NCBI RefSeq assembly: GCF_017744695.1
Contig: NZ_JAGIAS010000003.1
Location: forward strand, 62,001-126,000
Origin: Dyadobacter sp.
GTDB taxonomy: Bacteria; Bacteroidota; Bacteroidia; Cytophagales; Spirosomataceae
Length of the DNA stretch: 64,000 bases
Direction: 5' to 3'
A program made the translations under genes and the position numbers. The notes beneath the pieces are model-generated. The model was not told the origin of the DNA. It saw nothing but the letters and a program-made list of their open reading frames with translations, and did no database searches. This document shows positions 27,285-36,377 of this stretch, piece after piece (position 1 is the first letter of the stretch; each line of letters begins with the position of its first letter).

Positions 27285-30200
27285 TTACAATCCCAGCCGC
27301 AGCCCCACTGTGTAGGTCTTCGCATTCGGAATCACACCCATTTCCAGACCCTGCGTAATGGCATTGAAACCATTCGAAACTTCCGGATCATAACCTGGGT
27401 ACTTCGTGATCATAAACAGGTTCTGACCACTCAGGTACACTTCCAGGCTGCGGGTTTTGATTTTATTCAAAACCACTGCCGGCACTTTGTAGGTCAGCGA
27501 CACGTTTTTCAGCTTGATATAGCTCGCATTGTAAACGTACCGGCTACTGTTGTTGAAATTCTTGCTGGTATTGCTGAATGCGGGGTTATCTGTCTCATTT
27601 TGCGGCGTCCAGATGTTGAGTGCGTCCTGCGTGGTAGCATTGCGCTGATCACCCAGACCACCCCAGAGATATGCCAGGGTTTGCGAATAAATCTGATTCC
27701 CGTGCGTGCCCTGGAACATGAAACTCAGCGAGAAATCGCCATAACTCACGTCGTTGATAAACCCGAATGAATACTTGGGCGTACCGTTCCCGATCGACAT
27801 ACGGTCGGCAGCGGTGTAGGCATGGTCGCCGTCCACGTCAGTGTATTTGGCATCACCGGGCTTCATACCGTATTTGGTCGCCTCTTCGGCCTCGCTGGTT
27901 TTCCAGGTCCCAAGGAACTGGTAGCCGTAGAACTCGCCCAATGGCCGTCCCACGCGCAGGATCGAAGCGCTGTTACCTGCAGAGCCGATCCCGTTCACAA
28001 TCACATTGTCAAGTCCGCCGAGATCGGTCACTTTGTTGCGGTTGAACGAAATGTTGAAATTGGTTGTCCAGCGCAGTTTTCCGCTGCTCACCGGCGTTCC
28101 GCCTACTGAAAACTCGATACCCCGGTTCTCCACGCTGCCAATGTTGCGCAGGTAATCGCCACCGCCCATGTAGAATGGTGCCTGATAGTTATATAGCAGG
28201 TCGGAAATGTTCTTTTTGTAGGCATCCGCTGTGAATGTCAGGCGTCCACGCAGGAAAGAAGCATCCAAACCGACGTCGAACTGCTCGGTACGTTCCCATT
28301 TGAGGTTTTTGGAAACCGGAGCGCCCAACGGCGTCGACACGCTTGGTGTCGAACCATCATAGTAATACGCCGGTTGCGGGCCGCCGGTGGAGATCTGCGC
28401 AATCGTTGCGTAGGCACCCACGGCCTGGTTACCAGTCTGTCCGTAGCTCGCACGCAGTTTCAGATCGGAAAACACACGCGATTCCTTCATGAAATTCTCA
28501 TTGGCCACATTCCAGCCCAACGCCAACGAAGGGAAAGTGCTGTATTTCTGGGTCAGGTGGGAAGAACCGTCCGTCCGGACCGCTGCGGTGAGCAAATACT
28601 TGTCTTTGTACGAATAGTTGACCCGTCCCATGTACGATTGCAATGCATCTTGAGAATAGCCAGAGCTGGTTAGCTGCGTAGCGCCCAGGCTCAGGTTATA
28701 ATATCCCAAAGCATAGGACGACAGATTGTTGGCACGCGCATTCAGCGAAGTATTATTTCCATTCTGCTGCTCATACAAAGCCGTAAGCGTGATCGAGTGG
28801 TCGCCGAAGGTGTTTTTGTAGGTCAAAAAATTACTGTTTTGGAAAAATCCGCCGCGTGACGCATTGCCCTCTGCATACAAAACCCCATTGCTGGTACCCG
28901 GCCCGAACAGGTTCTGGGTGAAGCCCGTACGGATTTCGTAGGTATTAATCGTCGTAAACGAAAGCCCTTTCAGAATGCGGTAGGTCAGGATCGCCGTTCC
29001 GGTCACATTCGCCTGGCGGTTGTCGAACTGCTGATTGGTAGCTCTCGAAATAGGATTGTATTGGATGGAACCGTAAGGCGCTGTGTAAATAAACTGGCCG
29101 GTAGCCGGGTCACGCACGGGCGAGGTCGGGTCCCATTCGGTCGCCTGGGTGAACGGATCCACGAGATCACCGGAATAGCCATTGTTACGGCTTTTCGGCA
29201 ACATGGCAGCGACGTTGAATTTCAAATCAATTTTGTCGTTCAGTTTCGCATCAATGTTCGCTCGGAGAGTAGTCCTTTTGTAATATTGGTTCAAAATCAA
29301 ACCCGGCTGGTCGAGATAATTAGCCGAAAACAAGTAGCGGACATTCGAAGAACCACCCGATACATCAAGCTGGTAATTCTGGATCCAGGGCTCCTGGTGC
29401 AGCTCGTCCTGCCAGTCGGTACCACCGCTCGCTTTCAATTCAGCCAGCCGCTGGTCGGAGAATGCGGGCGCATTACCGGTAGACGCAAACTGCGCATTTA
29501 CAGTTCTTGCAAAATCATAGGCATTCATCAGATCCAGCTTTCTGGGGATGCTTGCCTTACTGAACCACGTGCTGAAATTGACGCGCGCCTTCCCTTCCTT
29601 GCCCGTTTTGGTCGTGATCAAAACCACCCCGTTCGAACCTCTCGAACCATAAATAGCAGCCGATGAAGCATCTTTCAGAATTTCCAGCGACTCAATATCG
29701 TTCGGGTTGATGGATTCGATATTGCCCCCCACAAAACCATCGATCACATACAACGGCTCATTGGAGCCGGTAATGGAGTTGGCTCCGCGGATCCGGACGT
29801 TCAGGCCACGGCCGGGCTGCCCGCTCGAACTCGAAACCGTTACACCGGAGGTAGTCCCCTGCAACGCCTGCTCCACACGCACCAGCGGACGCTTGGCGAT
29901 TTCCCGTGCCGAAACGCTGCTCGATGCCCCTGTAACGTCGCTTTTGCGCTGCTCGCCATACCCCACGACCACGATTTCATCCAACCCGCGCTCGCTTACC
30001 TGCATACCTACGTCAATGCTCGTGCGCCCGCCTACGACCACCTCCTGGCTCGCGTAACCCACAAAGCTGTACACGAGCACCGCTCCGGATATCGATTCGT
30101 CAGGGATTTCAATCTCATACTGCCCTTCGGCGTTGGTGGTGGTGCCACGTTGCGTGCCTTTGAGCACAATGCTCACGCCTGGCAAAGCGTCGTTCTTCTC

Positions 30201-30698
30201 GTCGGTCACTCTTCCGCGGACGTTGAGCACCTTCGGAGCATTTTCCGCGCCGATCGTATTTGCACCGGGCTGGGTATGCAGCGACGACTCTGCTCCGGCA
30301 GGTACGGTGTTCGCTGGCGGCAGCTGGGTTTGCCTCAGGCTCTGTTTCAGCTCCCGCATCGAATTCGCGTCGGCATCTTTCGGGAAAATGGCGTAAATCT
30401 TGCCATGTTTTTTGTATTCCAAACCGTTCGCTTTAAGGATACGGTCGAGGGTTTCCTCTATGCCTTCGCCATTACGGCTCTGGTACTGCACCTGCAATGA
30501 CTTAATTTTATCATTGTGGTACATAAAATATACGGAATGCCGCTTTTCGAGGTCGCGCAGGACCTGATCGAGGCTTCGGTAGGATGGTTGCTCGCTGCGT
30601 TGGGGTTGTGGGACCTGTCCGCGGGCGAAAGTCTGGGCATTGGCCACAGAACCGCCCACGCATAGCATTCCCATCATGAGTAAGTTGATCTTTTTCAT
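27285..30698 (-). CDS. SusC-like TonB transporter with N-terminal STN signalling domain
   Basis: A 1137-aa transporter with signal peptide (to about residue 22, SVANAQ). An STN domain at about 40-105 (SLDQVLRDLEKRHSVYFMYH, KANGLEYKKHGKIYAIFP) is followed by a CarboxypepD_reg domain at about 155-235. Then come the TonB box-like LDEIVVVGYGEQRKSDVTGA, a plug with RIRGANSITGSNEPLYVIDG and LKDASSAAIYGSRGSNGVV, and a barrel ending GLRLGL. STN domains contact FecR-type anti-sigma factors, and a FecR and an ECF sigma gene lie directly upstream, so ligand binding probably triggers sigma release. ATG 30704 is an alternative start. Confidence 0.94.
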   Translation of the reverse strand: MKKINLLMMGMLCVGGSVANAQTFARGQVPQPQRSEQPSYRSLDQVLRDLEKRHSVYFMYHNDKIKSLQVQYQSRNGEGIEETLDRILKANGLEYKKHGKIYAIFPKDADANSMRELKQSLRQTQLPPANTVPAGAESSLHTQPGANTIGAENAPKVLNVRGRVTDEKNDALPGVSIVLKGTQRGTTTNAEGQYEIEIPDESISGAVLVYSFVGYASQEVVVGGRTSIDVGMQVSERGLDEIVVVGYGEQRKSDVTGASSSVSAREIAKRPLVRVEQALQGTTSGVTVSSSSGQPGRGLNVRIRGANSITGSNEPLYVIDGFVGGNIESINPNDIESLEILKDASSAAIYGSRGSNGVVLITTKTGKEGKARVNFSTWFSKASIPRKLDLMNAYDFARTVNAQFASTGNAPAFSDQRLAELKASGGTDWQDELHQEPWIQNYQLDVSGGSSNVRYLFSANYLDQPGLILNQYYKRTTLRANIDAKLNDKIDLKFNVAAMLPKSRNNGYSGDLVDPFTQATEWDPTSPVRDPATGQFIYTAPYGSIQYNPISRATNQQFDNRQANVTGTAILTYRILKGLSFTTINTYEIRTGFTQNLFGPGTSNGVLYAEGNASRGGFFQNSNFLTYKNTFGDHSITLTALYEQQNGNNTSLNARANNLSSYALGYYNLSLGATQLTSSGYSQDALQSYMGRVNYSYKDKYLLTAAVRTDGSSHLTQKYSTFPSLALGWNVANENFMKESRVFSDLKLRASYGQTGNQAVGAYATIAQISTGGPQPAYYYDGSTPSVSTPLGAPVSKNLKWERTEQFDVGLDASFLRGRLTFTADAYKKNISDLLYNYQAPFYMGGGDYLRNIGSVENRGIEFSVGGTPVSSGKLRWTTNFNISFNRNKVTDLGGLDNVIVNGIGSAGNSASILRVGRPLGEFYGYQFLGTWKTSEAEEATKYGMKPGDAKYTDVDGDHAYTAADRMSIGNGTPKYSFGFINDVSYGDFSLSFMFQGTHGNQIYSQTLAYLWGGLGDQRNATTQDALNIWTPQNETDNPAFSNTSKNFNNSSRYVYNASYIKLKNVSLTYKVPAVVLNKIKTRSLEVYLSGQNLFMITKYPGYDPEVSNGFNAITQGLEMGVIPNAKTYTVGLRLGL

Positions 30699-30734
30699 GA
30701 GCATTGGTTGAAGGTTTCGAAAAAATTTTAGCTG

Positions 30735-31745
30735 TTAGTTAGGCCGCCCACGGATCGTCACCCGTTGCTCCTGATGTGTAATAGTAATAGGGAGAATGGT
30801 TTCCAACGCGCTAAGCAGGTCGCCCATGTTGTCGGTCGGGACCACGCCATTCACGGTTTGTTTTTTCAATGAATCATTTTCAATGATAACGGTCACTCCA
30901 TACGTCTCCCGGATCAGCACGGCGATTTCGGCTAGTGAGGCGTCATTCAAAGTCCAGCGGTTATTCTTCCAGGAGTACATCGGGCTCGCATCCGGCAGGT
31001 GGCGGATATGCAGCCGTTGTTTACTCCTCGAAAAATCGACCAGATCACCCGGCTTCATCTGAATTTCCTTTCCCGGACGGTCGTTCAGGCGCAAGTGCAC
31101 GAGGCCTTCGCTAAGCACGACCTGCGTCTGGTCCTGGCGGGTATTGACATTGAACTCCGTTCCGCGTACCTCCACATTCAAGTCGTGGGTATGCACGGTA
31201 AATTTGACCGCCTGGCCTGCCTTTTTTAGTTTACTTACACTAAAAAAAGCCTCCCCGTCCAGCCAAACTTCCCGCTCGGTACGCCGGCCCCAGCGGTCAG
31301 CCACGCGCAGGCTTGAATTCGCATTCAATGTTACCAAGGTACCATCGGGCAGCAACACCCGCCGCGACTCGCCAAATGCCGTGTGAAAAGTGTGGCTCTG
31401 ACCCTGCCGGTAGAAATAGCCTCCGAATGCGACCAGCAGCAGTATGACCGCCGCCGCTACTTTCAGCCAGATCATCCGGTTTCCGAAAACGATGACTTTA
31501 CTGTTTTTCCCCTCTTCAATTCCCTGCCAGATGCGATCGACGGTTTCAGAGCTTGGCGTTACCTCTTCATCCGACGAGGCCAGCAGCACCATTTGGCGTG
31601 CCAGCTCGATATCCCGGGCTTTGGAAGGATTGTTACGCAGCCAGTCGAGCCAGAAGAGCTCCGTTTCGGGAGTAGGATGAAGCACCCAGCTGCAAAAAAA
31701 CGCATCGGTTGCAAAATCCTCCGGCTCAAATGACAAATAATTCAT
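30735..31745 (-). CDS. FecR-type anti-sigma regulator
   Basis: A 336-aa inner-membrane regulator. The cytoplasmic N-terminal region (about 1-90) contains the FecR_N-like WLDWLRNNPSKARDIELARQ. One membrane segment lies near 93-110 (AAAVILLLVAFGGYFY). The periplasmic FecR domain has FGESRRVLLPDGTLVTLNA, GEAFFSV and VEVRGTEFNVN, then a DUF4974-like C-terminus (LNDASLAEIAVLIRETYGV). It holds its cognate ECF sigma factor inactive until the STN domain of the downstream SusC signals. It lies 36 bp upstream of that SusC gene and 268 bp downstream of the sigma gene. Confidence 0.93.
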   Translation of the reverse strand: MNYLSFEPEDFATDAFFCSWVLHPTPETELFWLDWLRNNPSKARDIELARQMVLLASSDEEVTPSSETVDRIWQGIEEGKNSKVIVFGNRMIWLKVAAAVILLLVAFGGYFYRQGQSHTFHTAFGESRRVLLPDGTLVTLNANSSLRVADRWGRRTEREVWLDGEAFFSVSKLKKAGQAVKFTVHTHDLNVEVRGTEFNVNTRQDQTQVVLSEGLVHLRLNDRPGKEIQMKPGDLVDFSRSKQRLHIRHLPDASPMYSWKNNRWTLNDASLAEIAVLIRETYGVTVIIENDSLKKQTVNGVVPTDNMGDLLSALETILPITITHQEQRVTIRGRPN

Positions 31746-31831
31746 GGAAAAATCTGGTTTTTCATCCTCTGATGAACAAATGGGGGAATGCAGTGCAGAT
31801 TACCCTCTGAGGAGAGATTTTTTTTATAGAA

Positions 31832-31901
31832 ATTCAAAATAGCCCAAACAAAGCTTTCAAATAGCCAGAAACAGAGCCTTCAAATAGCCATAAACAGAGC
31901 T
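31832..31901. repeat. Three imperfect ~23-bp tandem repeats between the sigma and fecR genes
   Basis: Copies start at 31832 (ATTCAAAATAGCCCAAACAA), 31856 (TTCAAATAGCCAGAAACAGA) and 31879 (TTCAAATAGCCATAAACAGA), each ending AGCT or AGCC. Copies 2 and 3 differ at only two positions; copy 1 is degenerate. They lie in the 268-bp gap upstream of fecR. Confidence 0.8.
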
Positions 31902-31915
31902 CATGATACTTCCTT

Positions 31916-31935
31916 CCGTCATTTAAAAATGACGG
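31916..31935. promoter_or_regulatory. Near-palindrome, candidate operator in the sigma-fecR gap
   Basis: CCGTCATTT-AA-AAATGACGG is a perfect 9-bp inverted repeat with a 2-nt centre, next to the tandem repeats. It resembles a dimeric regulator site, or could act as a short hairpin. No binding protein can be named. Confidence 0.4.
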
Positions 31936-32013
31936 CAATGGATTACAATGGATTAGTCTTTTGCTACTGTTTTCAAACCATGCAATAGACAGATCCTTTG
32001 CTATCATTTCAAA

Positions 32014-32604
32014 TCATACATGAGCAAAGAGTAGGATTAATAGGGACAGGATAATTTCAGAATAGCCTGACAACAGCTCTCTTAGTCCCTTCATCGATTT
32101 TTGCAGCGTGTTGTGCACCGATTGCAGCGAGATGTTCATAATCTCGGCGATTTGCTGGTGGTTGAACTCGTGGTAATAGCGCAGGTTGACGGCCTCCTGC
32201 TGGCGCGGGGGCAGAAGGGTCAGCGCACGCCCAAGCGCACGGGAGCGGCCCAGTTCACTCTCGGTATCGATGAGCTCGCTTTCTGTCGAAACAGAAAAAA
32301 ACCGGTGCTCGAAGGCGGAAATCTCCGCCCCGGCACCGGCCACGTTTCGGTTTAGCGGGTGCTGCGTGATCTTGCGGCGCAACACCCGGAAAAGATAGTA
32401 TTTAATGCTGTCGGTCTCCGAAAGCCGTTTACGGCTGTTCCAAAGCTCGATAAACATGTCCTGGATCGAGTCTTCGACCAGCTGCGTGTCGACGGTCAGT
32501 TTATGCCCATAACGGTAAAGCATGTCGATATGGGACTTGTAAAGCATTGAAAAGGCCGTTTCATCCCCGTTTCGGAAACTTCTCCACAAGTCTGAATCAT
32601 TCAT
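32014..32604 (-). CDS. ECF-type RNA polymerase sigma factor (FecI-like) with hydrophobic C-terminal tail
   Basis: A 196-aa ECF sigma factor. Region 2 includes FRNGDETAFSMLYKSHIDML and EDSIQDMFIELWNSR. Region 4 includes ALTLLPPRQQEAVNLRYYHE and HQQIAEIMNISLQSVHNTLQ. The usual sequence ends around KGLRELL, but here a further hydrophobic stretch EIILSLLILLFAHV closes the protein, unusual for a soluble sigma factor. The ATG at 32604 (MNDSDLWRSF) is preferred to the longer frame. It is the presumed target of the FecR protein downstream and would activate the SusC/SusD genes. Confidence 0.9.
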   Translation of the reverse strand: MNDSDLWRSFRNGDETAFSMLYKSHIDMLYRYGHKLTVDTQLVEDSIQDMFIELWNSRKRLSETDSIKYYLFRVLRRKITQHPLNRNVAGAGAEISAFEHRFFSVSTESELIDTESELGRSRALGRALTLLPPRQQEAVNLRYYHEFNHQQIAEIMNISLQSVHNTLQKSMKGLRELLSGYSEIILSLLILLFAHV

Positions 32605-32758
32605 AGGAAATGGTGCCGGAAAATTGGTCGATAAGTCCGGCAAACCTAAAATCCCACCCTTAAAAAAAGCTTAACAAAGCATTAACAGGCGCCGTTTTCG
32701 GCCATTTTTTTTAACAATTTCAATAAAAAATAGGCCGTTAATACTTAAATACTGGCTA

Positions 32759-34123
32759 TCAGGGCTTTAAAAGTGTCCCATCGTTCTTCCTCACGGTCCA
32801 CCGAGACTTGGTACCGATCGGATATTTAGCCGCTTCTTTCTCATTAATGTCGATGCCAAGGCCGGGCGTTTCATTCACATAGTAATAACCGTTCTTGATC
32901 GTCGGGCAGCCCGGGAAAACTTCCTGTACTTTTTCGCTAAACCGCTGCGACTCCTGAATACCAAAGTTCCATACCGCAATATCGATGTTATTGTTTGCAG
33001 CGTGCCCTACCGGCGAGGTATCGCCCGGCCCGTGCCATGCAGTTTTCACATTGAACCACTCGCCCAGGCGCGCCACTTTCATAGCCGGTGTAATGCCGCC
33101 CAGCTGCGAGATGTGACAGCGGATATAATCGAAAAGCTGGTGGGCCATCGGTTCGCGGAACTCGTTGATGTTGTTGAAAAGTTCTCCCATTGCAATCGGC
33201 ACAGTAGTGCTTTGGCGCAGCTGTTTAAACCAACCCATATTCTCGGGCGAGAATGGATCTTCGATGAAATAAGGACGGTATTCTTCCAGTCCCTTGATCA
33301 TATTGATCGCGTCCATCGGCTCCACCAGCTCGTGCATATCGTGCAGCAACTCAATATCCTCTCCGCATTTCTTCCGAACCATTTCGAACATTTTCGGCAC
33401 ACGTTTGAGGTAGGTACGCTGGTCGGAGAAGTCGTCGGACGCCCGGCCGAAGCCCGCGGTTTTGAAATCAGGCTTGATTTCGTCCATTGCTCCTACCCCG
33501 CCGTAGCCGCCCTGCTGAATGCGAATGTGCCGGAAACCTTCCGACATGTATTGCTGCACCTTGTCGGCAATGGCCTCGGGTGTGGGCCCGCTCGCGTGCG
33601 TGTAGGTATCCACCGCTATGCGCGCTTTGCCTCCGAGCAACTGGTACACAGGCATTTTGGCACGCTTGCCCTTGATATCCCAAAGCGCCTGGTCGAGGCC
33701 CGACAATGCATTGTTCAGCACCGGCCCATTGCGCCAGTAGGAGCTCACATAAGCCGATTGCCACATGTCCTCTATATTATCGACATCCTTGCCTACGCAA
33801 AATTCATTCAGGTAAATATTCACGGCAGGGATCACCACCATGGCGCGTTGTGTAAAAGTCGCACAGCCCAGGCCATACAGTCCCGGCTCGGATGTTTCGA
33901 CCTTCACAATCACCAGGTTAGAACCTCCGGGAGCTGTGGTAATGGCTTTTACGTTGGTGATCGTCACCGGCGCCATTCCCTTGGCATATTGCGGCGTCTC
34001 GTAGCGCTCGGCGCGGGCTTTGGGGCTGTCGAACAGAGACAGCAGCCCGGCAGTGGACCCGGCCGCAAGCATTTTCATCGCGTTCCGGCGACTGTTTTCC
34101 GTGGGGTTTTCTTTCTTACTCAT
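32759..34123 (-). CDS. Tat-exported mannonate-dehydratase-like enolase-superfamily protein
   Basis: A 454-aa enolase-superfamily member of the ManD/RspA type. The N-terminus carries a twin-arginine signal (NSRRNAMKMLAAGSTAG), so it should act in the periplasm. Magnesium ligands and catalytic residues are visible as LLHDMHEL (Asp-x-His, as in ManD), YFIEDPFSP (Glu), AMGELFNN (Glu) and TAWHGPGDTSPVG (His). The family dehydrates sugar acids such as D-mannonate to 2-keto-3-deoxy acids, but substrate specificity varies and many members are barely active. It lies 17 bp after the PQQ dehydrogenase gene and ends a four-gene operon. A 2-keto-3-deoxy-aldonate product is inferred. Confidence 0.85.
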   Translation of the reverse strand: MSKKENPTENSRRNAMKMLAAGSTAGLLSLFDSPKARAERYETPQYAKGMAPVTITNVKAITTAPGGSNLVIVKVETSEPGLYGLGCATFTQRAMVVIPAVNIYLNEFCVGKDVDNIEDMWQSAYVSSYWRNGPVLNNALSGLDQALWDIKGKRAKMPVYQLLGGKARIAVDTYTHASGPTPEAIADKVQQYMSEGFRHIRIQQGGYGGVGAMDEIKPDFKTAGFGRASDDFSDQRTYLKRVPKMFEMVRKKCGEDIELLHDMHELVEPMDAINMIKGLEEYRPYFIEDPFSPENMGWFKQLRQSTTVPIAMGELFNNINEFREPMAHQLFDYIRCHISQLGGITPAMKVARLGEWFNVKTAWHGPGDTSPVGHAANNNIDIAVWNFGIQESQRFSEKVQEVFPGCPTIKNGYYYVNETPGLGIDINEKEAAKYPIGTKSRWTVRKNDGTLLKP

Positions 34124-34140
34124 GATGTACAGGTTTAGTG

Positions 34141-36357
34141 TTATTTCAATGCAAAAGCGATGTAATTCCCGCCTATTTTCTGCCCGCGGCCGCCACCGGC
34201 TGCGATCACGATATATTGCTTGCCATCGATCTGATAGCTGATCGGCGTAGCGAAGCCTCCGGCAGGGAGTTGATATTCCCAAATGGTTTTACCCGTCTTC
34301 TTATCGAATGCCCGGATTTTCTCGTCTTTGGTACCGGCGATGAACACCAGCCCACCGGCTGTCACGAGCGGACCGCCATAACTGTCGGTGCCGGTTATCG
34401 GAACGCCCTTTTTGGTTAGTTCGGGATATTCACCAAGCGGTACGCGCCAGAGGTATTCGCCCGTGTTCAAATCAATCGCATTCAATGTGCCCCAGGGAGG
34501 CTTCACACCCGGATAGCCGTTCTGGTCGGTGAAGCGCTGCCAGGTTTTGCTCACGTACGCGGGCATGTACGGGAAACCATCTTTACTGGCCGGTTTGGCG
34601 GCATTAGTCGTTTTGGTCGGCGCTGCATTCTCTTTTTCACGATTCAAAAGAAAATCAATCAATGCATCCTGCTCTTTGTCGGATAAATGCCCGAAAGAAG
34701 GCATCCGTCCGCTACCCGTTTTGAGAATGCTTTTGATCTGAACCGGAGTCAGTTTTTTACCAATATCCACCAATGCAGGTAGTTCCGGTCCGCTCCCCTT
34801 GCGGTCCTGACCGTGGCAAGCCGCACAATTGGCCAGATACAGCGAGTTACCCAATGTCCTCGGCGCTTCTGATTTCTTCTGTGCAGCATCGACCATAATG
34901 AGCTCCCACGGCTCCTCATTCACATTCTGGTAAAAAACGCCCTCCGGATCGACCGCATTACCGCCCCATTCGGCCCCGCCGCTATAACCGAACAACAATG
35001 TACCCGTGGTGCTGGGCGGAGCAAATTTGTGGTCTGTTTTAATTTTGAGGTAACGCTCCTTCACATAAGCATGTGCCTCGGGGGAAATATCTGTAATGTC
35101 TGCCTCGGTAAATACCTGCCGGGAAAGCGGTGCAGGTTTCAAAGGAAATTTCTGGGTTGGATAAGGATGTTCTCCGGGCAATCCGTTCACCGGTACTTTT
35201 CGCTCTTCGACCGGGAAAACGGACGTACCCTTATCCCGGTCGAGGACGTAAACCAGCCCGTCTTTGGTGCTTTGGACTACCACATCTATACGCTTACCGT
35301 TGTGCGTAATCGTCGTCAGGTTCGGGGGACTTGGGTGATCGCGGTCCCAGAGGTCGTGATGAATGGTCTGGTAATGCCATTTCCGCTTGCCGGTTTCGGC
35401 GTCGAGGGCCATAATGCAATTGGCAAACAGGTTACTTCCTTCACGGGCGCCTCCATAAAAGTCCGACGCCGGTGACCCGGTGCCAAAATACACCACGCCC
35501 CGTTTTTCATCGAGACTCATGCCGCTCCAATTGTTGGTAGCGCCGATCATCTTGTAAGCCTCCTTCGGCCACGTATCGTAACCGTACTCGCCGGGTTGTG
35601 GTATTGTATGAAAAACCCATTTCAAATCACCCGTCATCACATCGAATGCGCGGATATGCCCGGGAGCGGCATCGCCTGACTCTGAAACTGCGGAGCCTAA
35701 TATGAACGTATTTTTATAGACAATCCCCGGGCTTGTGGCGTTCACCGAAAGTTTGCTTACATCGTGGTCCAGGCCGGTCTGCAAGCCCGCGTGAATATCC
35801 ACCCGGCCTTCCTTTCCAAAACTCCTGATGATCTCTCCCGTAACCGCATTGACCGCATACAAACTCGACCCGACCGTGTAAAGTATACGCTTATCATCGC
35901 CATGCTCCCAATACACCACACCCCGGTTAGAGTTGAGGCGATCATCCTTGAACGGCTCGAATTTCCAGATTTGCTCACCGGTGCCGGCTTTCAATGCGAA
36001 AAGTTTCAGTTCCGGCGTCGTGCCGTATAAGATACCGTTCACCACAATCGGCTGACATTGAATGGCCCGGTTGCGCTGCCTGCCCGGATTAGCCGGATCG
36101 GGCTTTTCGGAAGCATCATACATCCAGGCCACCTGCAAGTTTTGAACATTTTCAACATTGACCTGATCCAACGGTGAATAGCGGTTTCCGGCTTTGTTCC
36201 CGCCATAGTTGGGCCAATCGGTACCTGGACCCGTCGGTATCTCCCCTGGCAAACCAGTCCCCAGCATCATGGCCACGCACAATGCGCCCACCGACAAGCC
36301 CATACCCTGTTTCCAAAGCGCCGATCGCAAAAACTGCTCGCTTCCCATTAATTTCAA
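34141..36357 (-). CDS. PQQ-dependent dehydrogenase with inserted cytochrome c domain
   Basis: A 738-aa quinoprotein whose beta-propeller starts at about residue 48 (WPNYGGNKAGNRYSPLDQVN). It shows quinoprotein blades (FALKAGTGEQIWKFE, ALDAETGKRKWHYQ, LNTGEYLWRVPLGE, FDKKTGKTIWEYQLP). A c-type cytochrome domain interrupts the last blades, with heme site CAACH at residues 511-515 and likely axial Met in GRMPSFG. This matches the glucose/alcohol dehydrogenase-like group. A hydrophobic N-terminus (about 15-35) provides export or anchoring. It oxidises an alcohol or aldose in the periplasm and passes electrons through its own heme. No PQQ biosynthesis genes are visible here, so the cofactor must come from elsewhere. 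Gaps to neighbours are 17 and 20 bp. Confidence 0.9.
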   Translation of the reverse strand: MKLMGSEQFLRSALWKQGMGLSVGALCVAMMLGTGLPGEIPTGPGTDWPNYGGNKAGNRYSPLDQVNVENVQNLQVAWMYDASEKPDPANPGRQRNRAIQCQPIVVNGILYGTTPELKLFALKAGTGEQIWKFEPFKDDRLNSNRGVVYWEHGDDKRILYTVGSSLYAVNAVTGEIIRSFGKEGRVDIHAGLQTGLDHDVSKLSVNATSPGIVYKNTFILGSAVSESGDAAPGHIRAFDVMTGDLKWVFHTIPQPGEYGYDTWPKEAYKMIGATNNWSGMSLDEKRGVVYFGTGSPASDFYGGAREGSNLFANCIMALDAETGKRKWHYQTIHHDLWDRDHPSPPNLTTITHNGKRIDVVVQSTKDGLVYVLDRDKGTSVFPVEERKVPVNGLPGEHPYPTQKFPLKPAPLSRQVFTEADITDISPEAHAYVKERYLKIKTDHKFAPPSTTGTLLFGYSGGAEWGGNAVDPEGVFYQNVNEEPWELIMVDAAQKKSEAPRTLGNSLYLANCAACHGQDRKGSGPELPALVDIGKKLTPVQIKSILKTGSGRMPSFGHLSDKEQDALIDFLLNREKENAAPTKTTNAAKPASKDGFPYMPAYVSKTWQRFTDQNGYPGVKPPWGTLNAIDLNTGEYLWRVPLGEYPELTKKGVPITGTDSYGGPLVTAGGLVFIAGTKDEKIRAFDKKTGKTIWEYQLPAGGFATPISYQIDGKQYIVIAAGGGRGQKIGGNYIAFALK

Positions 36358-36377
36358 AGTTTCGGTTAAAGTTTCAG

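Noticed and set aside
32690..32715. GC hairpin with T run on the plus strand
   Set aside because: The stem is only about 4 bp and no plus-strand gene ends there.
33002..34138. 378-aa plus-strand open frame
   Set aside because: Antisense to the ManD-type enolase gene; the enolase motifs settle the coding strand.
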